64,000 bases of DNA, taken from contig CM065297.1 of NCBI GenBank assembly GCA_032871835.1, forward strand, positions 64,281,253-64,345,252. The letters run 5' to 3'. Origin of the DNA: Dipteronia dyeriana. Lineage: Eukaryota > Streptophyta > Magnoliopsida > Sapindales > Sapindaceae. The first letter of the stretch is position 1, and every line of letters starts with the position of its first letter. Below, piece after piece: positions 22,466 to 35,149 of the stretch. A program made the position numbers and the translations under genes. The notes beneath the pieces were generated by a model, which worked only from the letters and a program-made list of their open reading frames with translations, was not told the DNA's origin and made no database searches.

Positions 22466-23037
22466 AGGATTCGAGCGTTAGTAAGATCCGCTCAAAATGG
22501 GATCCAAAGCTAAGCCAAGCAAGGATCTGAGTGTTAGTTAGAACTGCTCAAAGTGGGATCCAAGTGAAACCGAGTAAGGATTTGAGCGTTAGTAAGATCC
22601 GCCCAAAGTGGGATCCAAGCGAAGCCGAGCAAGGATCCGAGCGTTAGTAAGATCCACCCTATAGTGGGATCTAAGCAAAGCCGTGCAAGGATCTGAGTGT
22701 TAGTAAGATCCTCTCAAACTGGGATCCAAAGCAAAGCCGAGCAAGGATCCAAGTGTTAGCAAGATCTGCCCAAAGTGGGATCCAAGCAAAGCTGAGAGAG
22801 GATCCGAGCGATAGTAAGATCAACTCAGTAGGATCCAAACGAAACTGAGCAAGGATCCGAGCGGGATCCAAAGAGAAACCGAGCAAGGATCCGAGCGATC
22901 TGTGCAAAGTCAATAGATAGTATCCGAGTGTTAGTATGAACTGCTCAAAGATTAAAGGATCCGAGCATAGCCGAGAGATAAGATTTGAGTGTTAGTATGA
23001 ACCGCTCAAAGATAAAAGGATTTGAGCAAAGCTAAAA
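22466..23037 (+). repeat. ~56-bp tandem array, about 11 units
   Basis: The unit consists of GGATCCGAGCGTTAGTAAG, ATCCGCTCAAAGTGG and GATCCAAGCGAAGCCGAGCA. Copies vary in length, and two are short. Frames through it are repeat products. Confidence 0.9.
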
Positions 23038-23687
23038 AGCGTTAAAATGGGACTCAAATTCACCCAAATAGGCGAGAAGATCCAAGCATTTATAGTAAAA
23101 AAAAAAAAGAGATCAGCACTACAAAAAAAAGGAAGACAAAAAGGAAGAAGTCTTCGCAAGTGCAATAAACTTGAAGATGACTATCCACAACGACATAACA
23201 AAAAAGCCAAAGGGGCCAAAATCTTCACCGACAAAAGTCTCTAAAAAGGTTAGCATATGATAATAAGAACATATGATAATGACATGATATGAATCATATG
23301 ATAATAAGAACATATGATAACGACATGATAATAAGAACATGTCTATAAGAACTCGGGCACCGTGAAATCGCGAAGGGCGGATGGAAAGTGTCCGAAATGG
23401 GTTGAGAAGCTAAAGTAGCACGCCCGCCCAGTCGATTAGGTGCAAATACACCTGTGGCTAAAAAAGGAAAACCTAAGGCACCAGGTTACCTGGAAAACTG
23501 CTAGGGGCGCCGTCGGGGAAAAACCCTAGCGAGATGCGCAATTGTGTTGGTTGGTATACACTATCCTAACGATTAGGCAAACCCCTGTAACAGATAAAAA
23601 CGAGAGATGTCTTTGGTGACTTGTGCAGGGACCTGGGTGTATGATCGTGGTGAGCCTCGATGTAACACTTGGGTAAAAACTTATAAG

Positions 23688-24295
23688 TTTAATACGATAC
23701 TTGATCATTCTTAAAGCAAAATCTAAAGATGATCAGTTTAATAAGATACTTGATCATTCTTAAAGCAAAGCTGACCAGTTTAATAAGATACTGGATCAAC
23801 CTAAAGATGATCAGTTTAATAAGATACTTGATCATTCTTAAAGTAAAACTGATCAGTTTAATAAGATACAGGATCAGTCTAAAGATGATCAGTTTAATAA
23901 GATACTTGATCATTCTTGAAGCAAAATCTAAAGATGATCAGTTTAATAAGATACTTGATCATTCTTGAATCAAAGCTGACCAGTTTAATAAGACACTTGG
24001 ATCAGTCTAAAGCTGATCAGTTTAATAAGACACTCTGATCAGTCTAAAGATGATCAGTTTAATAAGATACTTGATCATTCTTAGAGTAAAGCTGGTCAGT
24101 TTAATAAGACACTCGAATCAGTCTAAAGATGATCAGTTTAATAAGATACTTGATCATTCTTGAAGCAAAGATGATCAGTTTAATAACACTTGGATCAATC
24201 TAAAGATGATCAGTTTAATGAGATACTTGATCATTCTCAAGCCATCATTCTTGAAGCCAAATTGATCAGTTTAATAATATACTTGATCAAAGGTA
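23688..24295 (+). repeat. 35-45-bp tandem array built on GATCAGTTTAATAAGATAC
   Basis: About 14 units carry GATCAGTTTAATAAGATAC, TTGATCATTCTT, then AAAGCAAA and optional TCTAAA. There are two length classes. Spacers are not unique, so this is not a CRISPR-like array. Confidence 0.92.
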
Positions 24296-24299
24296 TAAA

Positions 24300-25972
24300 G
24301 CTTCAATGGGCAAGTGCATGTAGAAGCAGTAAGGAAACTTTCAAATGCTTGATCATAGCCACTTTGGCCGAACACTTTGAGATTGGCTTGGTTCGCTAAA
24401 AATCAAATAAAAACCTCGAATGTGGGTATAAACTTAAATACGGTCACGTTCCCGAGGTGTAAAATAAACACTACGGTTGACTTGAGCCAGAGCGTAAATC
24501 ATTCTGTTAGTCGGGCAAGCCTTTGGAACAATTCGTAAGCAATACAAAAGAAAGAACGACTAAAAGGAAGAATCTAACCTACGAGAAAAAGATCAGGGAA
24601 ATCGAGGAGAGCACCCGGAATGTCCCGACTAAATTTTTTTTTTACTCGGGACAACAAACAGAGTAGAAAGTCTACTCGGACTAATGAATAGAAAAGCGAA
24701 CTTGTGTTAATGCATGATTCCTATCCTGCACATTGACATCAACTCGTAAATGATGAAGGTGCTAGGGGGTAGATTCCAAGCAACATGAACCTCTGAAGAA
24801 CAAGAGCACCCAACTCACCATAAACATGTAAATATGGCAGTGGCTTAGGGGTGGATACTAAGAAGCACGATCTCCACGGACCACCAACTTACCTTCCTGA
24901 AAGCAACAACATCTACCACATTTTTCTCAGCTTGTGACGAAAAACGTTACTCAGAGATACCCTAAGCAAGTTCAAGCTGTCTTGAGCCTTAAAACTTCAA
25001 AAGATTGTCGGAAGATGCCTTTAGAGGATATTATGTGCGACGATAAAAGCATTTTGGAATACTGCAGTCAGAATAAAAGGCGAGAAAGATGAAAATATGA
25101 TGATGGCGAGAAAATTGGTCATGCAAAGGGAACGCAATGAAAACCAGCGAAGCAAAAAGAAAAAAAAAAGGGTCGAAACGTGGCGAGCAAAAAAAATGAC
25201 GCTTAAATGACTGAGTATTAAAAAGTTACGACCTTCTCGAAATAAAGAGACTTAAACGCACCCGATCATCAAATCTTAAGTGCCAATCTATTCAGCTCGC
25301 TGTGGCAGTTCAACTCACCATGGCTCGGGGAATAACTTAACACGCCATTGCTATTCCATTCGGCTCATTGGCTCTTTACCTCTTAAAAAAAAGATCTCAA
25401 AATCAAGGCTCGTGGAGACAACAGTTCATCGAACACGATTAGAACCAAATGCAAGTAAGAATTTTCAATTATGTTTATACAAACAAAGTGCTTTTTTTAT
25501 TGTAGGAATACTAGTTAGAAGACCTTAAAGAAGAAAGGTATACCACGTACCAAATCTATATAGCATAGAAGTGCACATTTGGGCATTACTGAAGACAAGG
25601 CACAAATTATAAGAAAGGAAGAGTTAAAGGAGATATCTAAGTCTCCCATCTCAATATTTCTTTCGGCACCTCCCGCAAGAGAGCCACAAAAAAAAAATAA
25701 ATAAGAAGCCGATCACTTAAAAAATGATTGATCATTTGGTGATTAGACATGGCCCGACCAGGCCAAGTGCAAGTTCATCTCACAGTAAAGTATCAAACGG
25801 CATCTTAGTGACTTGATCTATATCCCGAAGACACTGAGGTTTAACAATGTATCTCAGCAACATAACATGTCTTGAAGATTTCAGTTTGCAAGAGTAAAAA
25901 AAAAATCAAAGAACTTTTCAAATCCCCTTCGTCGAGTCGTCCAGAACTCATCTTGTGGATTTGAAGGGGTAT
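24300..25972 (+). other. 3' internal region of the nested gypsy-like element
   Basis: Non-coding to my reading. The last bases before the 3' LTR include GATTTGAAGGGGTAT, the likely polypurine tract. Confidence 0.55.
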
Positions 25973-26879
25973 TGTTATATGTGTTTTTCGTCAGCATGAC
26001 ACATCATCGAAGGTTGCGAGTAATACGGAAATACAGTGATTCCTCATCATCAAAAATCAACCAGTCAATGAGAGGGACATTGGCCAATGACATGTCATCA
26101 AGAAAATTAATATGGAAGTTAGAAGCGTATCTGCCAAGTAAAGCCGTCCAGTAAAAGGAGTCTTAATGAGCGAAGATCTCTACTCAGCGATATCTACTCG
26201 ACCAAAACAGGAAATATGACCTTATCAAGATACATCGTATCAAGCGAATATTCACTCAGATACTAAATCTAAGAATCATAATCCAATAAGGGAATATTTC
26301 TATTTCCTCTTTAGTATCATAGAATTCTAATCAGGAAGAAACTCATAACTTCCGAAAGGATAAACACCAAATGGAAAATAAGTTCTAAACGGACTATATT
26401 ACTAGAATCCTACAAAGATTCTAATTAATGAATCCACCACTCGTACAACAATAACTAGAGCAACCCTAGATCGAACCATATAAATACAGTCATGTATTCA
26501 TTATAACAGAACAAGAGGTCATCATCAACAATTTACGCTTAGATGAGAAAAAGACACAAAACGTGAGCAATCATCTATGAGAGAAGCCAGTATTGAGCGT
26601 TGTAATTATTCAATTGATAATGGATTTCTTCTAGCCATCACCGGCATAGTGGACGTTTCCTCGCCTTAGGGTTTACCACGTAAAACATGTTGTGTTTGAT
26701 TTATTCTCTATTTCCCATTCTTCTACATTATTATTCTCAAATACAAACAAATCGTATCGCATCCACATGGAGAAAGAGGCTTTGATCATTCAACCCTTTT
26801 AATTGATTAAAGCTTCGATCTGTCTACGTATTAATGTTTGGTGGTTGGTTTTTCAACGATCCAAAAATCACCGTCAACA
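25973..26879 (+). repeat. 3' LTR of the nested gypsy-like element
   Basis: A copy of 20635-21542 in the same orientation, followed by the CATAT duplication at 26880-26884. Confidence 0.93.
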
Positions 26880-26884
26880 CATAT

Positions 26885-29800
26885 AAATATTTCGCTATTC
26901 ATTGTTTTCCTTGAATTGAATTTCTAGTTTATGATTGTCATATTAAGCATATGATCATATGACATAATAAACTATAAAAACACACATGTTTCACACATGT
27001 TTCTAGCATAAGACAAAAATCATGTAAAATATTTTTAACTGACTCAAAAATAATTTCTCTAGTCATAGATCTTCCGGGTCTAGTAAATACAAAGTATATT
27101 TATGTAGTTGTTTTTAACTTTGTAACAAAATATTAGTTTTTCTGGAACATTCATTATTCTTGATAAAGATCAACAAAAGATCGTAGATACACATCTTGTA
27201 AATAGTCTTTGCCCTTATATTTAACACGTAATAAACACGTTTTTTTTTAAATTCTTGGATGGTGTATTCAACACTCTTTCAATTTTTACTTATGGTGGAT
27301 CAATTTGAATTTCCTATTAGATCAATATGGTCTCTATATGATAGTGACCACAATTATATCTACAACCACCACCATGATTGTATATAACATTCACCTCAGG
27401 GAATGATATAGATCAAATTGGGTGATATCAATGATATTCTAATCAAAACTATTGTTTTGTTCGGTCATAAACAAAAACATCATGTCAACTAATAATATGT
27501 TCATGTATAGTCTATTAATATTGTTACTTCTAGAGCAATATTTGAGGCATGTAGAAATATAATTATTATGTTTCATTCGGTCATATCATTTCATGTGATG
27601 ATCAAATCACTATTCTTATCAAATCAAAAGGACTATTGGATCTTTACTGTAAAATATTTATTCTTTTAATTCATCATAAATAAAAATAATGATATTATAT
27701 AACAAATCAATATGATTTGGATAAACAACAAAAATCTAAACCAAAAATACATCTGATCTCAATAAAAATACTAGATATCATAACAATTATAAGTATATAA
27801 TATATTAAGCAACATATATATTAATTTTTATCAAAAATATTACTATTTTTATCTTAATAAAATAAATTTGTTTAACAAATTGCTCAACTCAATTTATTTT
27901 TATCATAATGTATTATCATAACAGAATGAATTATAGATGAAATAATACTATTTTTATCATAAAATATTTTAATTAGAGATTAGCAATTAAAGTAAAATAT
28001 AATTCATAAATAATCTATATCAAATATTAGATTACTAAATCATGAAAGCAACTTCATGTTATGATAATTTAAAACTACTAAAAGCAATACAAAAACTTAA
28101 TCACCAGAAATATCATATTATATTAATATGAGTATGTGAATGCAAATTCACTTCATAATAAAACCACCAATTTTAAAAAATCATAAAGTTACAAAATTCA
28201 ACGATTATAAACTAAAAATCGCACATTGAATTCATAGATCAATGAATGAATAATAGACACAATTTTTGACTAATATATGTGTGAAATATCAAAATTCATA
28301 TTGTCTCTTATGTAAAAATATAAACTTTTATACTTTACATACTTTGATAAGAAGAAGACATCACATTGTTGGAGCCTTTCATATGAAATATGAACAATGT
28401 ATGAGGTAGGAATATCATAACTGTAAGGAACTCAAAAGGCTAAGAAAATTAATTTTATGATTATGATATACCAATTCAAAACTTCAGGTTTTAAACAAAA
28501 TTCATATTTGATTAAAAGTTTGAATTTCATTAGAACTTCAAGTTCATTTATAAATTTTATGAATATAATTAAAAATATGAATTTAGAACTTCAAGTTCCA
28601 AATAATAATCACATAAATTGTAATTCAAAATTTTAAGTTCTAATTCGATTTAAAATCAGAATTTCATATTTTGATTTTATTATAATTCATAATTAGATCA
28701 AACTTCTAGCTCCTTATGATTAACATCAAATTTGAGCTCTAGCTCTTTGATTTTGCAATCTCACAATTGATTGAGTTTTATGTATTTTTTTATGTACTTT
28801 TTAGATTGCAAGATGTTCACTACATTTCTATAATCTTCGAGCTGTAATACAATCATCTAAATTTTCATTTCGTTTCTTCACAAACAAAAACCAAAATATT
28901 GTGAACAAAATTAAAAAAAAATGAAAAAAATACTTTACAATTTATAGGAACTTCTGGTCTCACCGTGAGATTATTTGATCTACTATTTTAAGATGTTGGG
29001 TTCTTAATAAAATCATAATACCTATTGAAACTTCTAGTTTGTCTTCAAATTTAGAACTTCATGTTCTCAATTTGATTCAAATTCGGAACTTTTAGTTCCT
29101 AGTTGGATTTGAATATAAAACTTCTGGTTCCATATACATCAATAAATTCTAATCAAATCATCAAAGTAAACTAAATTTATTTTCTGATGTGAAAGATCCC
29201 ACATATAGTGGCAACCACAGAACAAACTCGAAAAAATAGTTGTATATATAAATTAAATCTAAACAACAATAAAGTAAAACATAATAAAATAGAAGGATCA
29301 TGCTCAAAATTTGATAAAATATATTTATCCCTTTTTCAATTTCCGGGCTTTATCTTATAGTTCATATCCTCTAAAATAAATAACAAAAGTGATTGTACAA
29401 TATCCATTAACAAATATATATTTGGTTGTGATTATATCATAACACTAAGTTCATAATTTACCATTTCAAGAACTTCGGGTTTATAATAAAATTCATTTTA
29501 ATAGAATTTTAAAACTTCATTATGATTTCATGAACGTATATAAACTTCGAGTTTATACTTTAGAATAATAGGTTTTGGAACTTCGGATTCTAAAAATAAT
29601 TATCATTTTAATTGAAATTCATAACTTCAAGTTTTGATTCAATGTAAATTCATTATTTCATAATTTAATTCGATTGCAATTCATAATTTTAAATAAGATT
29701 GTGATAAGCTTTAGTCTTTTTGATTTTCTAATCTTTAGAGACATTAAACCAACCTTTAGATTCTTTGATTCCACAACTTTCACATCATATCAAGCTTCAC

Positions 29801-30109
29801 ACTCTTTGATTTTACTATTTTCGGGTTGCTATTCATTCATTCTATTTTGCAATTTTCAGTTTGTAATACAATTTTATTTCTTGGCAATCCAAGTAAAATT
29901 TGTAAACAAAAAACAAAAAAGAAGAACAGTAGAAACCAGCAATTAATAATAATAATAATCTAGGAATACTTTACAATTTTTCCAAATAGCTCGATCTCAT
30001 TAAGAAATTGACTTTAATCACGTATCGAATATTGATCATATGATATCTTGTCTCTAAGGAAAGAAACTTTCAAATCTGAAACTCCAAATAAATTGTTAGA
30101 GACTCATGC
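26885..30109 (-). pseudogene. 5' internal relic and leader of the copia element
   Basis: Very AT-rich. I cannot recognise gag or integrase. 28478-29635 contains about sixteen near-palindromic boxes of the form GAACTTCAAGTTC (see findings). In element orientation this lies between the 5' LTR and the coding part. Confidence 0.45.
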
Positions 30110-30428
30110 TGATAACGTATTATAAATTGATTAAGAATAAACCAAAATATAAAACATAAACTTATAGAATAAAAAAGGTAAAGAATAGCTAAAGATAGAA
30201 GTATTTTATTTCTCAATTGTTCTCTTCACAAAGTGTATAAAATACAATTGTGAGAGACCCTTTATATAGCCTCACAATCCCACATTACATTAAGTATATA
30301 TAAATTACATTATAATGATTAATAAAACTGATCTTTGTGATAGAGCTAGTGAGAATACAAAATGATGGAACTTTCTTTCATGGATTGATGTATATTTATT
30401 CATATATAATTGTATTATATTTATAACA
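30110..30428 (-). repeat. 5' LTR of the decayed copia element
   Basis: Partner of 18447-18751. In element orientation it is followed by GCATGAGTCTCTAAC. Confidence 0.85.
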
Positions 30429-31079
30429 AAATGCAATTACTAGTCATTTTATTCTATTATTATTGCTCGTGTTCATAAAAATTGAGGGTTAAAAATAAAT
30501 AAATTAGAATTAACAAAAGTTGAGAGTTAAAAAATGATTTTTAGAAATAGAATTAAAAAAATTGATACATCTTATAATTCTAACAGTGCCAGTAAAATTG
30601 TGTAAACAATTTTTAGACATATAACATGAACATTACCAAAACTAAAATTAAAAATGTGACAAAATACAATTAAAAAGATGAAAGAAAAAATATATAATAA
30701 GTTGTATTTTATTTTTATTATTTTGTAAATGTTATTTGTATTTATAAAAATATAAAAATATGATATAATAGTTCATGGTGACACCACCAGCATATATATT
30801 ACTAATATTAGGATGGGCATAGCAAGAAAAAAAAAGGATGGGCTAATCTAAATTTTATTTATTTTTTTTATTTAAAAGTCTTAAAATTTTGAATACCTAC
30901 TAAACAAAATTTTCTTTGTAATAATTAAATCAAAACGATACATGGTAAATTTTATAAAAAAACATCAATGATATACCTAGTTAGGGGGGACATAATGAGT
31001 CTTACCTTCAAATACATACCATATGCAAGAAAAACATAAAAGTAAATGCAAAAATATTCATTACATATACAACAAGATA
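30429..31079. other. AT-rich spacer
   Basis: No gene or repeat ends recognised. The right part may be the 3' flank of the hAT relic. Confidence 0.35.
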
Positions 31080-33060
31080 CTATCGAAGTGGTGCAATACG
31101 AGGTTTCAAAGTATAAAATGTATTAATTATTGATTCATAATTAATAATATCAGCAAGTTATCTCCTAATGTAGATGACCAAACAATTCGCAAGAAAGTCA
31201 TCACTCGCCTTGTTGTAAAGTGATGTTTTGACAAGTTACATGGCTGAAAATACAAATTCGGTACTAGCTGTGGAAACAAGAAGAGTCAAAACTAAACGAA
31301 TCAGTCTGTCAATCAAGAAAAACAAGTGTGACTTTCTTGTTTCTACGAGCCCATGACATAATTCAGAAAGTGAAGACATGTTCTGAAATTTTTGATGAAC
31401 AAGCACATCATTTTTAAAATGTTGCAATTGTCTCTTCAAATCAGAAAGCTCCCTTTCAATGAAATCATCGGGATAAAACTTATTAGCAAGAGTACATATA
31501 TCTTCAATGTTAAATGACTCAAAATGATTCGTAGGATCCAAAACAGAACTGAGAGCAAGAAGTTCCATTGTTTGATCTAGAAATCTAGTATCTAACTCCA
31601 TCAACTGAAAATCAATCACATCATTGAATATATTAAAATGGTAATAATGCTCAACTGCGATATTATTTTGATGTTGACATGAACGACCTGTACCTTCTCT
31701 GTAGCGAGCACTCACATCAAGCATGTCAATTTCATGGTCTCCATAAAACGATAATACAATGCATAAAAAGTTACACAACCATCATGCCTTAATTCTTGAA
31801 GAAGTATTTTTGTACTTCTTATTAAATGCATGACATTCCAAAATGTCTAAAGACTTTGATTGCAATGCTTGACATAGCATATGAGTGATTCCTAGGACTT
31901 CATTCATCAATTGCAAAATGAACACAAATTCAAAACTTTTCATTGTTTTGCAATGACCCTTTGGCTTCTCCTCTTATACTATTGTTAAGCCCATTATTCA
32001 TTGTGTTTTCAAGAACCTTATATGTTGCATCAAACATATCAATCAACTTATTGACTGAAAAATAATGAGAACTTCATCTTGTTTGCCCTAAGCCACGTCA
32101 AGGTACGGATTTGATTAGCCCATGTATCGGTCTCAAGTTCTCCAGAATTTAACATCTCTGTAATTTCTGTTTTTCAAGCAAATTTGAATTCAGAATGACG
32201 ATTTGGTGAGGCACCAACAAGATTGATCATTGAGCTCAACTTTGAGAAAAAAAAGAAACAACACATCATGCACATCTTTGGAAGCCGTAACCGATGCTAA
32301 TTGTAATCGATGCGCAAATCAATGTACATAATAAACATATGGACAATCATTGATAAATAATGCTTGTAATCCATTCCAAGCACCACATATATTACTAGCA
32401 ACATCATACCCGTGACCTTTCATATCTGTAATTTGGAGACCGTATTTAGTAAGAACAATATTTTTTCCTTAAGAGTTAAAGTTGTAGTATCATGAACTTC
32501 AACAACTTCAAAGAAGCTCCCTTAATGATCCCATTGCAATCAACAAACCTTATAATGATAGCAATTTTCTCTTGATTAGATTCATCAAGTGCTTCATCAA
32601 CAAGAATACAAAATTTAGCACTTCCAATTTGTTCGCGATTTTTTTTCTCACTTCATTAACAAGAATTTTTGGGATCTCTTTTAGGAGATGTATACTTAGA
32701 ATTTCCTGAGCATTATCTAAGCAAACTTTTGCAATGTCTTCATTTATTCTTGCCAAAAATTTAATCATTTCAAGGAAATTCCCACGATTATAGGAGGTAT
32801 TTGATTCATCATGACCTTGAAATGTACATGCTTGCTTGCAAGCCATTTGATGGTCTCTATTGAAGTTTTGAGTCGTAAACGATTCTCTAAGACTTGTTGT
32901 GAACATCTAACTTTCATCACATTGTCAATATATCGAGATGGATTTTTCTAGTTTTCCCATTTCATTGTATTAACACCATGTAGTGAAAACAATTCTTTCT
33001 TCCCTTCATGGTGAACAAAAACATATTCTTCTCTTTCTGAGTTCAGATGTGTCCTCCCTC
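31080..33060 (-). pseudogene. Broken hAT transposase, ZMYM1-like ('zinc finger MYM-type 1') family
   Basis: On the minus strand, from right to left, pieces of one protein appear in order. About 32940-33060 is a worn TTF-type zinc-finger region (GKKELFSLHGVNTMKWEN). 32550-32906 holds the conserved FQGHDESNTSYNRGNFLEM block. About 32200-32600 holds an LVDEALDES-type stretch and HCFAHRLQLA in other frames. 31236-31778 is the C-terminal dimerisation domain (LTLLVSTASTEFVFSAM), continuing to a stop at 31080-31082. Stops and frameshifts separate the pieces. Family members are DNA cut-and-paste transposases and plant-domesticated relatives. The breaks argue for a dead transposon. I did not find its terminal inverted repeats. 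Confidence 0.8.
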
Positions 33061-33706
33061 CTCTTGCTTGAGTGGGCTGTGTAGGGAAAGTGAATGTGTG
33101 TAGGAAAAGTCAATGGAGAGAGGTGATTGGTGGGAAGTGGAGTGTAGATTGGCTAGAAACGATGAAGGGGGAGAAGAGAGAGAGAGAGATGACTCATGCA
33201 CATAGATGGGACACACAATCCCTGATTTTTGGGTTTAAGGAAATCAGAGAAGGAGGCTGGAATTGACGTCTCCGCACGAGGCTCAGGTGGAGCCTATCGC
33301 GAAACCTCATCTCCAGGCATGAAAAAGCACGTCCGTTGGAGAGGCTGTGCGAGGCTAAGATGAAGACTTCTAAGGTGAAAACAGTTGAACTCTTCTCAAC
33401 GACATTGTACGCTCAAGGCTCACACGAAGACTTCTCACACGGAAAGGGCTGGTCTGACTTCCACTGGAGATTCCGTTCAAGGAACAAAAAGAGACTTGTG
33501 TCGCATGAACGTCTGAATTCTTCTCCGCGATAGATTTCGATCGAGGACCAAGCGAAGATGACATCCAACTTCCAAAATTTATAATTTGCCCCAAAAGTCT
33601 TATAATTTTGCAAATTAGTCTATCTAATGGAAAAACTCCTAAAACACTCGAGCCATTAAAAGCATGGTTTTACCCAGGAATTGATCAAAAAGATAAAGAA
33701 AAAAGG
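33061..33706. other. Unassigned sequence, partly GC-richer
   Basis: 33230-33560 is less AT-rich than its surroundings and has open frames on both strands, but none resembles a known protein. It may be the terminal part of the hAT element or captured DNA. Confidence 0.3.
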
Positions 33707-34083
33707 CTACACAAAGTGTAGAAAATAGTCATTATGAGTTCCAATTCCAGTTCGAGAATGTGATTGTTCAAGTGGGGTTGTTGGTGGCTTGTTCTTGAAA
33801 GCAAGAATCATGTTAAAGATCTCTGCCATTTACCTCTGGTATTCCTCCATAGACACCAAACTCATGGCAGTTGGCTTCTCCTTCTTTATATAAGCATGTA
33901 ATGAACTTAATCAAGTCCATTGTCAATCAGTTTGGAATAAATTTGTCCAACTGGGATCATACAATAAAACAATTAAGAAACTGTAAAGAAACATCAAAAT
34001 CCTCACATTTTCTTTGTAATTTCTTTGTTGAAGTGGGCAACTTCTAGTTTGAGATTGTCCTTTCAAAGAAAAATCCATAGATC
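33707..34083 (-). pseudogene. Possible small gene or captured exon fragments
   Basis: On the minus strand, an acceptor (TATGCAG) at 34084-34085 opens an exon. Its ATG (34076-34078) starts MDFSLKGQSQTRSCPLQQ and ends in RNYKEN at 34007, before GTGAGG. A second coding-like piece (33834-33883) reads KEKPTAMSLVSMEEYQR, in matching phase, and ends at AG/GTAAAT. If not spliced there, a TAA (33830-33832) follows and the same frame stays open to 33707 (starting MAEIFNMILAFKNKPPTT). The composition looks like real protein, but I do not recognise the family. The in-frame stop or missing exons suggest a fragment. A T-rich leader lies upstream to about 34220. Confidence 0.35.
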
Positions 34084-34625
34084 CTGCATACATAATTTTT
34101 ATAACAACAAAAATAGCACAATTAATATATATGAAAAAACAATCCAGAAATAACAAAAAACAGAGAATTATATCGACGAATGCGTAGACAAGAGAAACAG
34201 AGAGAATTTTGATTAAGCACTTTAAAAAATAGTGACTTGTGATTACGAGAAAAGTTTTAAAAATTTAACGATCGATTGTGTCGGTGCTATGATATGTGAT
34301 ATGTGATATGTGATATGTAAAGAGAAGATCATGTTTTGAGTTTATTGAGCTTCAATCAGATCGTTCGCTTCTTGGAATTAGGCTTGACCATTGGGCCTAA
34401 TGCTAATTTTTGACAAGAGTATTTCGATTAGTTCCATACTTCCATGATAAACAATTTGAAAGGATTGCATTCTTCCATAAGTTATGTGACTCGTAATGTT
34501 TTGCCAAAATTTCCATTACTCTCCCTTTTTAACGGATTATATTTTAATTAGTTTGATTCAAATCGGTGACGGTGACTATTCTAATTTGTTTTACGAAAAA
34601 ATATTTAAAAATACAATTATATTAC
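34084..34625. other. Flank or leader of the small-gene candidate
   Basis: Contains CT-rich sequence near 34180-34220 on the minus strand and four copies of ATATGTGAT-type repeats at 34290-34318. No other feature is recognised. Confidence 0.35.
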
Positions 34626-35149
34626 TGTTAATAGCAAAATTTGGCTAGGGACCAAAAAAGAATTTTTCACCTTCCAGCCTTCAAGAAGAGGTCCAAATCC
34701 GGGTCTATATAGCGAGGTCCTCTAGGTCGAGGTACCTTACGACCCCGCAGAAGCAGAGCGAGGTAATCAACACCTTGCATGCATTTAGGCTCTCTAATTA
34801 AAGCCCACTACCCCACCAGGAATCCTACATAATTAGGTCGAGCTCCATGATGAAGCTCGACGTAGCTAAACCAAGCTCCCAGCTACAAGGTTGGAACCCT
34901 ATGGGATATTTTACCCTTAAAATGGTTAGCAAAAGCTCCATGGGAAGATGAGCAAGCTCGATCTAGCTCCATGACAATAGAGAGGTCCCCTGGGGACCCC
35001 GCTAGTGTACTGGAACCTAACCTCACCATCAAGAAATATCAAGCGTCACCTCAGTTAATCTCCATGAAGTTCCCTCCTAAGTGACATATAAAACCAGAGC
35101 TCTCCTCCAAACAGCGTAGGAAGAGAGGGTTGACCTTTATGACACTTAC

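Larger units (their letters stand above)
20635..26879 (+). mobile_element. Non-autonomous LTR retrotransposon (Ty3-gypsy-like) nested in the copia element
   Basis: LTRs of 908 bp (20635-21542) and 907 bp (25973-26879) begin TGTTATATG and end GTCAACA. An exact 5-bp target duplication CATAT stands at 20630-20634 and 26880-26884. A primer-binding region ATTGGTGCTAGAAGGAAGG follows the left LTR, and a purine tract GAAGGGGTAT precedes the right. The 4.4-kb interior has no gag or pol that I can recognise. It holds three tandem arrays, so the element must have relied on enzymes from a partner. Confidence 0.9.
18447..30428 (-). mobile_element. Decayed Ty1-copia retrotransposon, split by a nested element
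   Basis: Direct repeats of about 305 bp (18447-18751) and 319 bp (30110-30428) are its LTRs. In element orientation (minus) they begin TGTTATAAATAT and end TATTATAATACG-TTATCA-like sequence. The 5' LTR (right) is followed by GCATGAGTCTCTAAC, as in copia families with the TTATCAGCAYGAG junction. The 3' LTR is preceded by sequence typical of copia 3' UTRs (TTTTAATGAGGCA, TTTTAACGAGACA). Coding remains are slight: a frame at 19440-19637 ends in an RNase H-like FTK tail, and 19900-20350 may be the integrase-RT linker. Flanks TTGCA and ATGCA hint at a decayed duplication. Confidence 0.75.

Noticed and set aside
23688..24295. CRISPR-like look of the GATCAGTTTAATAAG repeats
   Set aside because: The intervals are repeats themselves and not unique spacers, unit length varies, there are no cas genes and this is plant DNA.
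33072..33613. Overlapping frames in the GC-richer stretch after the hAT relic
   Set aside because: They are open on both strands with no shared protein pattern, so no gene is called, though the stretch stays unexplained.
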